In this document: one piece after another, positions 1-11,533 of the stretch
Layout of the letters: the number at the start of each line of letters is the position of its first letter
Numbering within the stretch: position 1 is the first letter of the stretch
From: Datisca glomerata
Taxonomy: Eukaryota > Streptophyta > Magnoliopsida > Cucurbitales > Datiscaceae
NCBI GenBank assembly: GCA_003255025.1
Contig: QANY01004038.1
Span: 491,420 to 555,419 of the forward strand
Direction of reading: 5' to 3'
Length of the DNA stretch: 64,000 bases
Made by a program: the position numbers and the translations under genes
Notes under the pieces: generated by a model
The model's database searches: none
What the model saw: only the letters and a program-made list of their open reading frames with translations
What the model was told of the DNA's origin: nothing

Positions 1-170
1 ATTAACAATACTTGAATCCATCAGACCCGATTATCAATTAACCCTGGTCAAATAATTTGACCCATTTACAAATACTCAATCTTTTAATGCTCAATCACTT
101 GACCAACCAATTTATCATAATCTCTTTCATATTAAGCCTTCATTTTCTCATCTGAAAGATCCAATACAAA

Positions 171-868
171 TTGCTAAAACCCATTTCATTCCCAAATTCT
201 ATTATGTCCCTAGACAATAACAAAAATATCAGTTTCTATGGAGATATCCTCTTAGAAAAGAGATTCATAAAAATTAGCCCAATCAAAAATTATGAGGAAA
301 GAATCATTTACCATACTTTCTCTATCCTCAGGATCATAAATATGAAGGTTTGGAAAACCCATTCTTTAAGTTTCAAAATACTTTTAAATAAAAATAATTA
401 TTATTTTAACTGTATTGATGCATGGCATGGAAGTTTCTTGCATCAAATTAGTGACATTTCTCACTTTTGGTTTTTAAATTTTGATAACAATTTCAAAATT
501 GATTTTTCAAATCGGTTCTCAAAATGGTGGTCCATTCTTGGTCTTTCCTTAGAATGTTTTCCAATTGAGTTACAACAATGGTTCAATATATTTTCAGAGG
601 TTTATAAGCTCTCACCAATTGAGGTTTCCTTTCCCCAAATACTTTGTTTTACACTAAATGGTGGGATAAATTGAATACCCATAAAATTATTGCATCCATC
701 AACCATGAATTTGCAAGTATCCAACCCAATATGGGACTAGCAAGTCCATTTATCCAAGCTCCATTAAAAATTGATAAGCCCATTGACCTAGGCCCACAAA
801 TAAAACTATCTAGTCCAAATTCTTCTAAACTCAAATCAAATTTTGAATCTAAACCCTATTCAAAAGGG
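171..868 (+). pseudogene. Pararetrovirus/LTR-element capsid-region-like protein remnant
   Basis: Two overlapping plus-strand frames (171-674 and 644-868) read as one protein with a frame change near 650-670. The first has an FSKWW block at residues 116-120 followed by a hydrophobic/aromatic stretch. The second opens with TKWWDKL and then turns into a polar Ser/Asn/Lys-rich tail. From memory, this layout resembles a domain found in plant endogenous caulimovirid-like or related retroelement polyproteins, lying before a low-complexity region. I cannot confirm the family without a search. The promoter-like block downstream (TATA 1577, AATAAA 1754, tRNA-Met-type site 1893) fits the end of a circular pararetroviral genome running into its intergenic region. 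It is truncated at the window side and frameshifted, so it is non-functional. Alternative: gag of an unclassified LTR retrotransposon. Confidence 0.35.
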
Positions 869-1554
869 TAGATCAAAGACCACCAAGCCTAAACTAAAAT
901 TAGAGGAATAACTAATTCTACTTCTCCTTTTAGAAGATAATAATGAACCAGACTCTGAGTCACCTGCAAAGTCATGTCACCAAACTAAATAAAAAATCCA
1001 AAGAGATCAATTACCCCTCGTAATTGAAGATCCTATTCAAAAGTATTGATCCTAGTGATAATGAACATATCCGAATTAACCAGTAAACAAATGGATTTGT
1101 CTTTCCCAAAATGCCAGTGTTAGAATAAGATCCAAGAATCAATTGATCTGATAACTCAGCACAATGCAACGATCATAATGATCTTCAAAAAAGCAAACAA
1201 TGGCAATAGTCACAATGAACTTTTGAGACAGTAATTATGATTTCTCCAACAAATCAAAAAAGACACAAGAATCCAAGATAGCAATTATCAAGGGATCCAA
1301 TGTTCAACAGTCTCAATGACATTTCAACCACAAGAAATCATGACAGGTAATTATGAAGACACGAAGACCGAGATAACAATTATCGAGGGATCTTTACATT
1401 TTTATCTTCTTCTGTAATTAATATACTAAGTTGTCAAATAATTATGCAACTATTCATGTTTTTTACTATTCTTAGTCAAAAGTAGACAAAAGTAGAAATG
1501 TAAAATGTTTTTACTTTTGTAGAATATAATAGTTCAGGTAAGTGATGGGTTTCC
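869..1554. other. No gene; AT-rich intergenic-like stretch
   Basis: All frames are closed by stops. It lies between the protein remnant and the TATA-containing block and probably belongs to the same decayed retroelement as its non-coding region. Nothing else is recognisable. Confidence 0.4.
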
Positions 1555-1910
1555 GGTGAACTCCACTTTCCTTAGCTATAAATAGGCAATCTCTCACATT
1601 TGTGAGGCAGAACTCGTTTTACAACTCTTACTATTTGAGAGCTAAAACCTGTTTTGTAAAACAAAACTTTCTTCTTCTACTCCTCTTTTGTAAATCTTTT
1701 CTTCTTTTTCTTCAACGTAAATTAGTGAGTGGAAGCACTAATTTATTGTTGCCAATAAACTCTGTTTGTGTAAGTTTTTAATCTTACATCTTAATACAAT
1801 AACTGTTTTTACTATTTATTAAAACAATTCTTACTGTTTATCTTCTTGCCTATTAATACCCCCTCTTAATTGCTGTTCAATTCCGCACCTTTTGATATCA
1901 AAGCCAAAAC
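1555..1910 (+). promoter_or_regulatory. Retroelement-type promoter, poly(A) signal and primer-binding site
   Basis: TATAAATA lies at 1577-1584 in a CTATAAATAG context. AATAAA follows at 1754-1759, about 170 bp downstream, the spacing expected when a terminally redundant RNA starts and ends in the same block. An 8-bp inverted repeat (AATTAGTG / CACTAATT) sits at about 1719-1743. At 1893-1906 TGATATCAAAGCCA matches the plant initiator-tRNA-Met primer site (TGGTATCAGAGCCA) at 12 of 14 positions. All this is seen in the sequence. That it is an LTR end or pararetroviral leader is inference. Confidence 0.45.
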
Positions 1911-2790
1911 TGGTGGGGATAATACTGTTCATTAACTGTTTCTACTTCAATATCTACATAATTTATACTGTTTGCCGCCTATTATGGCTGGTTATTGATA
2001 ATATTGTTTACTTATTTGCTTACATGCATAATTACTTATATCTAATCTTATTTTCCGCTCAAGTGGCTGGTTATTCTTATTATTGATTATTTCTCTATAT
2101 TATTTCTCTCTCTATATATATATATGCTCACATCGTGAAGAATCAAAGGAAGAAAAGAAAAAGGGAATGATAAAAAAAAAGAGAAATCAAACGGGGAGAA
2201 CTACTCAAAGAAATCATAGAATAGGTTCTAGTTTACATGTGATTGAGGTTTGTGAGGGAGAGTTCCCATTTTATTCTCTATGCTTGATGCACCTTGTTAT
2301 CTCTTGTAATAGTAGATTTGCTGCACCAACTAGATATAGGTTCTCATTAGAGAACTGAACCAGTATAATTTTCTACGTCATCTCTTTCACTCCTCTCTTT
2401 ACTGTTCTTGACCTACAAAACACCTTCATGTAAGTTAGACTCATAACAACTATCAATATTAGTTAGCAGTTAATGGCATATTCATCCTTAAACCAAACTT
2501 TACTTCATAAAACTTTGTTTCTTATACTTTTGTTCCTTTTGTCATTAAGCTAGTTCAAAATAACTACAACTTCGAGCAATCACAAGATTTATCAATTGCA
2601 CGAGCCTATGATTTGAAATGTTATGGGTCTGGATGGGTTGCTTTAATTACCTAATCAATTTATTTCAAATAAAAGATTCAACCTCAGCAACCTCAAATAT
2701 TGTCAATCAAGCATATGTTGCATGAAAGAAGATAGACCAACTACTCCTTAGTTGGCTTCTATTACCCATTTTCTGAGTCTATAATGTAAC
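1911..2790. other. No recognisable gene
   Basis: AT-rich sequence with a short open frame at 2083-2358 (91 codons, Lys/Arg-rich start) that resembles nothing I know. It could be decayed leader sequence of the preceding retroelement. Confidence 0.3.
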
Positions 2791-3217
2791 TGTAGCTTGA
2801 ATGACTTGAACTTCGGATGAATTCTTTGTAAAATTCTTGAAATTATCCCTTCTGAACTCTGGAGTTTCTTCAGGTCTTTTGAGAGCTTTTGTATATCTGA
2901 AAAACTCATTATCTTGTGAAATGAGACTCCCTACCTATTTATAGAGGTTTTGAGAGAGGTCTAGTGACACCTGGCTAAATTTTACTGGCCATTTAAGATG
3001 ACACATGTCATTATTTTATTTGACGTGTTGCGTAACGAGACACATGGCATTTTCTCATTTCGCCGTAAAATAAAGCTTTATCCCTTCATTTCTTGAGACT
3101 TGGCATAATTTGACTGATCTTTAAAGATGACATGTGACAATTCTTTATTGATCAATTATGGACCCACCAACTTTTGATGTGGTGAACTGTGATTGGTCTA
3201 AAATTTCATGTTTAACA
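2791..3217 (-). repeat. Partial 3' LTR of the Tat-type element
   Basis: This is a near-identical direct copy of 11818-12244 over 427 bp, covering the U3/R part. On the minus strand it starts TGTTAAAC just after a polypurine stretch and carries the TATAAATAGG promoter motif in reverse complement near 2933-2945. The ~284 bp that the other LTR has beyond this point (11534-11817) is missing, so the LTR is truncated at 2791. Confidence 0.85.
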
Positions 3218-3234
3218 AATGGCCCCTCGAGACT
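3218..3234 (-). other. Polypurine tract of the Tat-type element
   Basis: The minus strand reads AGTCTCGAGGGGCCATT immediately before the LTR start (TGTTAAAC). A G-rich purine run against the 3' LTR is the plus-strand primer position for LTR elements. Seen in sequence; the role is inferred from position. Confidence 0.6.
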
Positions 3235-4750
3235 TGATCACGACACAGTTAAGGCGTGATGAGTGAACAAGTCTTGAATTTTTGTTTAATACAAATCACA
3301 TGAATGAGGAAATGTGAGATAGCTATTAATTTTGAATTTGGAATCAACAACATTATCAATGAGAATGCAATATAACGAATATAGAAGACATTAGATGTAC
3401 GGTCAAGTAGGTCTCTAAGCACACTAAGATCATGGAGATGAGTGATTTTGAATAGGGTACTCTAATGAGAGAGAGAGAGTAGAAAGTGGAGAATTTGATA
3501 CTTGATAAAAAACATCTACGAACTATTTAATTTTTTTTAAAAAAAACAAGGTATGAGTGATTTTGAATTGGATAGTTTAAAGAGAGCGAATATAAAGTAG
3601 AGAAGTTAGATACTTGATAAACATCTACGAGATATATGATAGAGTTGATAAGGCAATCCCACTGTATGTCTTTAAATAAGTGTTGAACTCTTAATCCAAT
3701 TATCTTATATAAACACTCCAAGGTGCGAACCTAAGCACAAATATTTTCTCTTTTTCTCTAATTTTTTAGACGTCCAAGCCAAGTACTTAGGGGCTTTGTG
3801 ACCTTCTCTTGGGTAGAACCCCAACTTTCACCAACTTTCAATCGTCCAGGCCAAGTAATTTTTCTTAGATTCTTTTTAAACTTTCACCAACTTTCACCAT
3901 TTTCGTTGCATTTTAATTGAAGTGAGCGAAGTACTTAATTGCTTTCATGCTTGAGACTTGTGTTGTAGACCACATATGTGTACCTATGTAGCTTCTTCTT
4001 TTCTTTTTATGTTACCCTTGACTTGGATGCTAACAGATGCCACTTTGTTTCTTTGCTTCATTCATGCCTCACCTCCATTTCACTAAATGTTTATTACAAT
4101 GCTCCACCTCATGTATGACATTAAAATTTTCAGTCTCTTTTTTTATTTGACGTTAATTAACTTTGCCAATATGCATGACATTAGAACCATTTCATCGATG
4201 AAAGTATACAATGCATAATGCAATAGAACCACTTCTGCTTGATGCAACCTTCATTATGACGTTAGAACTAGGAGCAAACCTCCTTGTCATATTTCCCTGT
4301 ATGAGAACCACTTCAACGATTTCAGTCCACCACTTCAAATTTATATAGATTTTGATCTAAGTGAAATTGGTCTCCACTTATTTTTCTTCTATTTTTGTTA
4401 CAAGAATTATCAAATGATTGTTTTTTTCTTAATCAAATGTGATCATCATTCCTCCTTTTTATAATGGTCGTAAAAAACTCATTTTAAGTATAGTTGACTC
4501 TGAACATTATTTTGATGCAGTAATATTAGAGTAATCTTCCATTCGGTCTCACGGGCGACTTTCATCTTTACGTCACATGTAATTTCTTTTTCCTTCAAAT
4601 ATACTATTAACTTGTCATTGATATCTATTATTGTATGTGAGTCTATCAAACTATTGTTGTCTTTGTTTGTGAACGTTATGAACCCAAAGTAGTGGAAATC
4701 CTCTACTTTTAGTGGCCATTTGATCTTTCCCTGCAATTATGTTTCCTTAA
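3235..4750. other. Non-coding 3' region of the Tat-type element
   Basis: No supported gene. A tandem duplication of about 115 bp is present: 3436-3530 recurs at about 3553-3645, both starting ATGAGTGATTTTGAAT, with a short GA run in the first copy. A minus-strand open frame of 85 codons (4479-4736) has no family I recognise. The region separates the antisense PMD block from the 3' LTR. Confidence 0.4.
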
Positions 4751-5340
4751 AGTGTGAGGGTTTCCTTCGATGACTTTGGTGATGACATCTTTTCCCACAG
4801 TGGCATTCTCCCAGAGTGCGAGGGTTCCTTCACCGACTTAGGTGATGACACCTTTTTCCATAGTGGCGTTCCCCCAGAGTGTGAGGGTTTCCTTCGCCGA
4901 CTTTGGTGATGAAACCTTTTTGCGCAGTAGTGTTCCCTAAGAGTGCAAGGGTTTCCTTCATCGACTTTGGTGATGACACCTTTTTTTGCAGTGGTGTTCC
5001 CCTAGAGTATGAGGGTTTCCTTCGTCACTTTGGTGACAACACCTTTTCCCATAGTGGCGTTCCCATAGAGTGCGAGGGTTTCCTTCACCGACTTTGGTGA
5101 TGACACCTATTTCTGCAGTGGCGTTTTCCTAGAGTGCGAGTCGCTGACTTTGGTGACGACATCTTTTTCTACAGTGGTGTTCCCCAAAAGTGTGAAGGTT
5201 TCCTTTACCAACTTTGGTGGCGACCACCTTGTCTCACAGTGGCGTTTTCACAGAGTGCCAGGGTTTCCTTCACCGACTTTGGTGATGACCACCTTTTCTC
5301 GCAACGGCGTTCCCCGACCAGAGTGCGAGGGTTTCGACGA
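4751..5340 (+). repeat. 63-64 bp minisatellite, about 9 copies
   Basis: Copies start near 4751, 4815, 4878, 4942, 5006, 5069, 5132, 5190, 5254 and 5319. Each contains AGTGCGAGGGTTTCCTTC, a GACTTTGGTGATGAC core and CAGTGGCGTTCCCC. Most spacings are 63 or 64 bp, so the reading frame drifts between copies, and the open frames across it are artefacts of repetition rather than a stable protein repeat. It lies just upstream of the plus-strand PMD pseudogene, inside the Tat-type element. Confidence 0.85.
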
Positions 5341-5444
5341 CCACCTTTTGTCTTTTCTTGATTATGGTTTTTACTTCATGTACCAATTTCTCATGATTTT
5401 CTTATCATTAGGTTCATCATTGCCTTTTTTTCCATTATGGTATT

Positions 5445-6330
5445 TTCAAAGATTTTTGTCCTCAAAGAAGCGATATTTATCCATTGTCCAAAATCTTAAT
5501 GCTGTTGCTGAGAACGGGCTTCTATTACGTGTGCATGAACCTGTACATGGTAGGTTTGCCAGATCATGGTTACTATTGGATAAATCCCACAAATTGTCTG
5601 AATGGTCAGTTGGTCATTCTTCCGGCCCTAGCACCCCGTTGATTCCTTCAGTCATCGTTTCACAAGAAAACTTTTAATCATGATGTTGAGCTGACACTCG
5701 GTCGACGTATAATTTTTGGTGAAACACAATAGGGATCGTTCTTCAAGATGAATGGAGAATTCACCTATATTCCATATTATTGGGAATGGCTCGAGGATGT
5801 GCTTGCCCGTTGTGAGAATCATTTACATAATGCACGTATATTTCAAGCAGTTCTACATCCTTGTACACATATGATCGCACTAACGATGTTCTTCGAGCTT
5901 TTTGTGTCCACGTAGTAACGCACTCCATACTTCTGTTGGGGATATGTCCATTTCACTTTGGGATTTATTTTAGTTTGGCGGTCTTCCTATCAGTGGAAAA
6001 TTCTGTGATGAAGTTATCCCTTGTTCCAATGGACTTCTTCCGCCTAACAACAAAGGATTTCTTTCCAAGTGTTGTGAGCATCTATTCACTGCATATTATC
6101 TTTTGCATACTATGAAGGATGATCAACCACAAGCATCTATTGACAAGTGGATATCTTTTTGGTTTAGAGGGGAACTAAGATATGCAAAACCTCCTGCTCG
6201 AAAGTTCAAAAAATCTTCTCGCCCTCGATTTACCGATAATCTTACAGGTGTGCTAGGAAGTACAGAAAACTGGTCTGAAGCTGACAAAAAACCATTTCAT
6301 GACATTGGGATTGAGACTAATGCATGGACA
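5445..6330 (+). pseudogene. Plant mobile domain (PMD, MAIN-like) pseudogene, antisense in the Tat element
   Basis: Frames on the plus strand together show conserved PMD blocks in order: LSEWSVG near 5595, GEFTYIPYYWEWLEDVLAR near 5755-5815, YTYDRTNDVLRAFC near 5865, then DQPQASIDKWISFWFRGELR and RPRFTDNLTGVLGSTENWSE at about 6120-6290. PMD proteins are plant nuclear proteins of the MAIN/MAIL family, and the domain also travels with MULEs and as an extra ORF in Tat-type elements. Here it is antisense to gag-pol and lies between pol and the 3' LTR, which matches the second case. At least three frame changes and several stops disable it. The C-terminal part is missing because foreign sequence starts at about 6346. 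Confidence 0.7.
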
Positions 6331-6345
6331 TGTTATCAAATATAA

Positions 6346-9112
6346 CAATTAAAATAATTATTTTATAATTAAATAAAATAATAATAGACAGAGTGACAAT
6401 TGTGTATTTCTAAATTACAATCTTTGAAATAAAAAAATAAATTACAAAGCGGACTTCAAGAATACATATTCCCCAAATATTGCATTCTTCACCTGATGTC
6501 CTTCATAATCTTCAAGTTTTGAACGAAATTCTATTTAAGTAAGAAAAACTATTTTTCTTAATTAAAATTAAATTCTATAATTATCCATTTAAAAATAGTT
6601 GACTTTGATTTAGTCAAATAAATCTTTTTATTTGATTTGATCAAACTTTGATCAAACCTAATTAACTTATTAATTTCTAATTTTCATAAAGTTAAAAATT
6701 AAAAATTAATTTTAAAATTATATTAATTTCAAATTTTAAAAGGATAATAGATAGAGATATAGTTTTCTAGAGTGATAGGGTTGGTTGGTATAAGGGTTTC
6801 TGCAAAACTTCCCCAAATGTGACAACAGTTGCCATCAAAGATAGGACTTTCCTACCGCCGCCCATCACCGTCGCCCATCAGCCGCCGGCGTCGTCTGTCA
6901 GTGCCAAATTTTTGACGACATCAAGAGAACAGTAAATTCCGACGACATTGTCAGTTTTCAAAAATTGGCGGCGCTAGCGCCAGAAATCCAATTTCAGGTG
7001 TCAACGCCAGAATTTTAAAAGAATTCCTATTTCTTTTGTTTTCCGTCCGTTGTTTGTCTCGTGCATTCTTCGTCTTCTCACGATCAAAATAATTATAATA
7101 AATATCTAAAATAAAATTACAAAAATTCTTACGCCCCAAAACGGCTTTCACAAGATCTAAGGAAAAATTAAAGAACAAAATCTAACCCAATAATCACCAT
7201 ACAATTAACGATCCATTATTTTTCATACATACAAAAAACGTAATCATTCATTATATGTGTATATAGTAAATCTGCAATATACAATGTTATGAATCAAATA
7301 CATCTTGTAGTCTTAATCAAGTATCCTTGCAAAACTGATTGATCCTCCATCCCACGAAACCGTTCCAACGATCAGTAGAGTCCGAGATTCACACCAAGAT
7401 CTTCCAAGTAAATCCTTAGCGCACTAGGACGTGTATGGGCACGTAGAATATTACAAGACACTTTTTTTGTCTCTAGATGTACTCAACACTTGAGATCTAG
7501 AGATTTACTGAGAATACCTTTTGTGAAACGATTCTCTAAAAAACACGATAAATATTCTTTTTGAGATTTGATTAACCATTAATCATAGAGAAAAAATCAT
7601 TCCGAGCAATTGTGTTCTCAACCCAATTCTCTGATTGATGAACTGATGAATTGATTCAACTCCACTCATCTGATTGATGCTATCAGAATAATATATGTAT
7701 ATCTTTTTTGATAATGATGTATCAAATATTTAAGGATAATTAAAAATTAATATTTGATTTCAAATTACACAATGCAGTGAGACTCTCTGTATAATGGCGC
7801 ATAACTGCAGTGCCCCAAGGCATTATAGTGTGCCGTGAGGCAGCACAGTGCCTCACGGCACCATTATAGTGTCATGTGACACTACAGTGTCGCACACCCA
7901 AACTATTGTAATGTCACGTGACACTACAGTAGTTCATGTCAATCTCTGATACCCAATCAATGATTAACACATGATAATTACTGTAAATTAAATGTTTATT
8001 TTTATCAGATAAATATCTAGATATTAATTAATTCAAAATTAACGTATATGTTTCACAAATAATAAATTTAGTTGATCCAAATTATTATCTAATAATAATT
8101 TAATTATCTAATTTCACAAATTTGATATTCTGTCTAATATAATTTCCAAAAATTACATTTATATATATAAATAATTCAATTAATTAATTTTTAATTAATT
8201 ATTCACATGTAATTATCTAATAATTATGTACTTGCCCCAGAATAAAAATTTCTTTACAAGTTCATCTTTTTCTCATGTCCTAAAATATTCACACCCAAGA
8301 TTGTGTGGTATACAGGTGACTTGGAGACCATGGACCTATAATTCTAAGCTCTAATAAATTAGATTATTAATTAAATAATCTTATTTATTAATTTCATCAT
8401 TACTTTACTATAAATAAGGAATTGAACTATTAGTGATTATAAAATGTATTTATAGATGATTCTCATGTAGTTCTGTTATTCAATTATTAGTTTCTAAAAT
8501 TACCATTTTACCTCTTGATCTTTAAGTACCATTAATCCACTAGTGAATGACTAATTTATAATCTTATTATAAATTTGAGCTCAATAACCATTAAGTTCCA
8601 AAATTATCACTTAAGAGAACCAATATACGATCTGTTAGGAAAGCTTAGATTCTAAATCTTGTAACATCATGTTCTTAGCCATACATATCACTGAATCTCT
8701 AAAACAAAACTCACTAGTTTGTTTACAAACAAACTTTAATGAGTGAATCAAAAGATATAGTAGACATGTATAGAAGTTCATGACTACTCATGATTTAGAC
8801 TGATCTACTACATATGATCATCGAATTGATGTGTATTAAATCTTTATGAGAAACGGCACATTGATAAAGATATTAATTCACATCGGTCCAGTCATATATA
8901 ATCACATTATATAAAATACATTCACTAAGATGTCTATCCACTTCAATGATCCGGATCTAGATCACCCACATTCATAATGCTTAGTTAACCGTATTAGCAA
9001 CCATTCATTTAAGATTTCATACATTAATATGTTGCTGATAATTTTATTTATTATCTATGATTTTAATTCTCTCGTATTAATATAAGTTCATAGTCTCATT
9101 ATTGAATATCGT
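6346..9112 (-). mobile_element. Copia remnant (5' UTR plus 5' LTR) inside the Tat-type element
   Basis: From about 6346 to 7240 the sequence follows the leader of the 25312-33530 copia element (compare 30640-31550), including a GC-rich stretch at 6840-6970. From about 7250 to 9112 it follows that element's LTR (compare 25560-27370 and 31740-33420). Orientation is the same (minus). Gag-pol and the second LTR are absent and the LTR lacks its last ~120 bp. The left edge cuts the PMD gene and the right edge cuts the Tat RT, so a once larger insertion has been trimmed together with its flanks. It has no coding capacity. Confidence 0.7.
7785..7935. repeat. CACTRTAGTGCC palindromic cluster in LTR (copy 1)
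   Basis: Several alternating near-palindromes of the form gcactayagtg / gtgccrtgaggcac lie in a row. The same cluster is present at the equivalent position of the two other LTR copies (25900-26060 and 31930-32095), so it is an LTR feature rather than a host satellite. Confidence 0.65.
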
Positions 9113-9117
9113 ATTAA

Positions 9118-9828
9118 TATAACAGTAGATTCCTTTTGGAGTTTGAAAGACAGTCAAATCTTTGTCTTGTGGAGCCATTCTTATTTGATTATAGCCAGAA
9201 GACCCATCCATGAAAGATAGTGCTTCATGATCGGTGGTCGCATCAATCATTAACTCTGTTGTAGGCAATGGAAAGTCATCTTTTGGACATGCATTATTGG
9301 GATTGCAAAAGTTGACACAGACACGAATTCATCCGTTCTTCTTCTTCACGAGGACAATATTTGCAATCCATGTAGGGTATTAAACTTTACGAATGAAGTT
9401 GGCTTCAATTAACTTGTTGACTTCATTTTATATTTGAGGGATGAGTTCAGGTCGGAAGTGACGTTGTACTTGCTTGACAGGCCAAACTCCATGTTTCACA
9501 ACTAAATTATGAACTGCTATCTTTGGATCTAAGTCTGACATATCCTTGTAGTTCCACGTAAAGACAACTTTATATTCTGACAAAAACTTAAGGTACTATT
9601 CTTCTTCTTCAGGTGTAAGAAGGTTGGACGAGGTTCCTCCAAAGTACCTAAGTTGACTTCTTTTAGTTCATCAATTGTAGCATGTCCACCATCTTCTAAC
9701 ACTAGAGGGGCTTCTATAACCTCATCGTCAGATGTTGCAGAGCTTGAATCATCTTCAATGGTGACATGGTAACTTGTACATGTAAAGTCTTCATCTTCAA
9801 CGTTCTCATATGAGGTACTTGTAAACAT
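9118..9828 (-). pseudogene. Tat-type polyprotein: protease-RT linker and N-terminal RT
   Basis: The first 100 codons (9529-9828) hold the acidic linker LVLEDGGHATIDELKEVNLG. Reading on across a frame change gives the RT start with FIRKV, YPTWIANIVLVKKKNG, NNACPKDDFPLP, then FMDGSSGYNQIRMAP and TPKGIYCY at 9118-9268. FMDG carries the first catalytic Asp of reverse transcriptase; the YxDD block and everything after it are missing. Two in-frame stops are visible, one before YPTWIAN and one after KKKNG. The break at 9118 coincides with the edge of the inserted copia LTR. Non-functional. Confidence 0.8.
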
Positions 9829-10187
9829 AATAATTCATCGTCTTACTTTTAGGGGACCCTCAGTATTTACGGAGATAGATGATTTTTGCTTCATTCTTGA
9901 AGGGATTTTGCTATTTACTTCTATATCATCTTTTATCACACATGAAATATTCATAACCTCATCATTAGACTTATGTTTGGGCATTTACCATTGTACTTGA
10001 GTCTTTAAGTGGATTGAAGACTGACATATTTCTCATTCTTATAACTTGACCTCCTCTTGTGTGAGCAACAGTCAACCTTCAAAAACTGAAGTGTGTTCAA
10101 CTGCAGCTTTAATGCGATCAAAGACGGAGATTCTTTGTGCCTATTGTTTAATTTCTTTTTTTTTTCTTCTTCCTTGGCAGTGATGTA

Positions 10188-10571
10188 TTACACACTTTTC
10201 CTCGTTTTGATTTTTATGCGTACAAGTTCTTTTGGTTTATGGCCAAGTCCACATTTTATTGTGGGAACCTCATAACCTCCCTCTAAAAGTTTATGTTGCG
10301 TATTAGTATGCCCACTTTCTTCAATGACTTTTAAACTCAGTCTTTTCACAGTCTCAAGGTCAGTAAAATCACATCCTCCTTTAGCTAGGAGCTTGTATGC
10401 TTTGAGGTCAAAACTCGCATCCATGCTTTTATTAGGAAAAGAACCATGCTCTCTTGCCCCTTGAGCTGGTCGAACGAAGCCATTCAATGGTTTGCTAATG
10501 ACTTGGCTAGTTATTTGTGTCAAAGGCATTATATGGCTATCTTTCAAGACCTCAAAATCATCAACTTTCAC
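10188..10571 (-). CDS. Tat-type gag-pol linker region, partial
   Basis: A 127-codon open frame. It contains PLNGFVRPAQG, then SFDLKAYKLLAKGGCDF and THNTQ-like TNTQHKLLEGGYEVP, ending in KCGLGHKPKELVRIKIKTR. This order (GFxRP, FDxKAYKLxxKAG, STQxxLxxxG, GLGYxxxxPVRI) is typical of the region downstream of the protease in Tat elements of eudicots. It has no independent catalytic motif and would be part of the polyprotein made by the retrotransposon. The frame is closed on both sides, so it is a surviving fragment. Confidence 0.65.
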   Translation of the reverse strand: MKVDDFEVLKDSHIMPLTQITSQVISKPLNGFVRPAQGAREHGSFPNKSMDASFDLKAYKLLAKGGCDFTDLETVKRLSLKVIEESGHTNTQHKLLEGGYEVPTIKCGLGHKPKELVRIKIKTRKSV

Positions 10572-10859
10572 ATTCTATGATTTTGTGCACTCGACAAATG
10601 GCGTTTGTCCTTACTTGCGTTGTGATAGCGAGATGTATCGCAATACCAGTGAAATAGCTGGTAAGGGCGGTGTAAGCCTTTTTGGCAAGATTGTCGTAAT
10701 GACTTTAACTTCATCTTTTATCTAGTTTTGAAGAGTATTATCTTGTAACTTATTCGATAAACATTATTCGACAGCTATTCTCATTAGTCCTTCTCTATTT
10801 CGATTCTTTATTCCCATTAACAGAACTCCCGTCGGCATAATTCCTTTTTGGAATCATTC

Positions 10860-11442
10860 TCCATGTAAAATTTTGCCCCGAGGAAATGAGACTTGACTTC
10901 TGTGAAAGGACTCATATCAGTATTGACCTTTTGTACTATACCATTAGAGTAGTATTTGAAGCATTTTTGCAAAGTGGATGGCACTACCCCATTGCTATGG
11001 ATACAAGGTCACCCTAATAGTATCTCAGCGAGCTTTTCCTTAACGGTAGTTTTTGGCGAGATATTTCGCTCCATCTCAACGAGCTTTTCCTTAACGGTAG
11101 TTGCATCAGCCATCATGACGGACATAGTCTTCGAACCAACATAGTATGATGGGTTTTCCCCAATCTTCAAGACTTTGGCATGAGTAATGTTACTCTTTTT
11201 AGCAAGCAGATTTAAAGACATAATTAGTTGTCTTTCTGGCTTCTAATATGCAAGCAAGATTGTTGATTAATTTGAAGACCAACACTTCTCAAGCGACTAC
11301 GAGTCATCGGGCCACTAAACAAGTCTTTCATTGCAATTGTCATCTGGTTGGTATTGTTTGTGATCATAGTTTGATCAACAGCAGGAATCGAATCTTTAGC
11401 AACAATAATGTTGGTGATTTGAGAAGCTTTCTTTGAAGTCAT
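10860..11442 (-). pseudogene. Tat-type gag, fragmented
   Basis: The probable start is the ATG at 11442 (MTSKKASQITN...), followed by GPMTRSRLRS, the GPxTRS block found at the start of plant Ty3/gypsy gag. A second frame (11009-11221) gives MADATTVKEKLVEMER, a coiled-coil-like motif of the same gag, and repeats TTVKEKL a few residues later from a ~40 bp local tandem duplication (11032-11060 and 11080-11108). A third frame near 10870-10990 gives PFTEVKSHFLGAKF-like gag sequence. Gag would form the capsid. Frame changes between these pieces show it is dead. Confidence 0.6.
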
Positions 11443-11510
11443 TGAAGTTGATGATGGTAAGAAACTTGGAACTTTAAACTTGAAAGAAGAAAGAGATGAG
11501 AGGCAGGGAG

Positions 11511-11530
11511 GCCTCACTGGGCGTGCCCGA
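11511..11530 (-). other. Primer-binding site of the Tat-type element
   Basis: The minus strand reads TCGGGCACGCCCAGTGAGGC four bases inside the LTR end. It matches the TGGCACGCCCAGTGGGAC primer site common in Tat elements except for a few changes at its edges. This site fixes the true 5' LTR boundary at 11534. Confidence 0.75.
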
Positions 11531-11533
11531 ATT

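Noticed and set aside
2083..2358. 91-codon open frame
   Set aside because: No family recognised, composition close to random AT-rich sequence with an A-run.
4903..5361. Repeat-protein frames over the 63-64 bp minisatellite
   Set aside because: Unit lengths alternate 63/64 bp, so no single frame runs through the array.
7250..9112. Independent copia element with two LTRs
   Set aside because: Only one LTR copy and leader sequence are present here, so it is a remnant of the same family, not a complete element.
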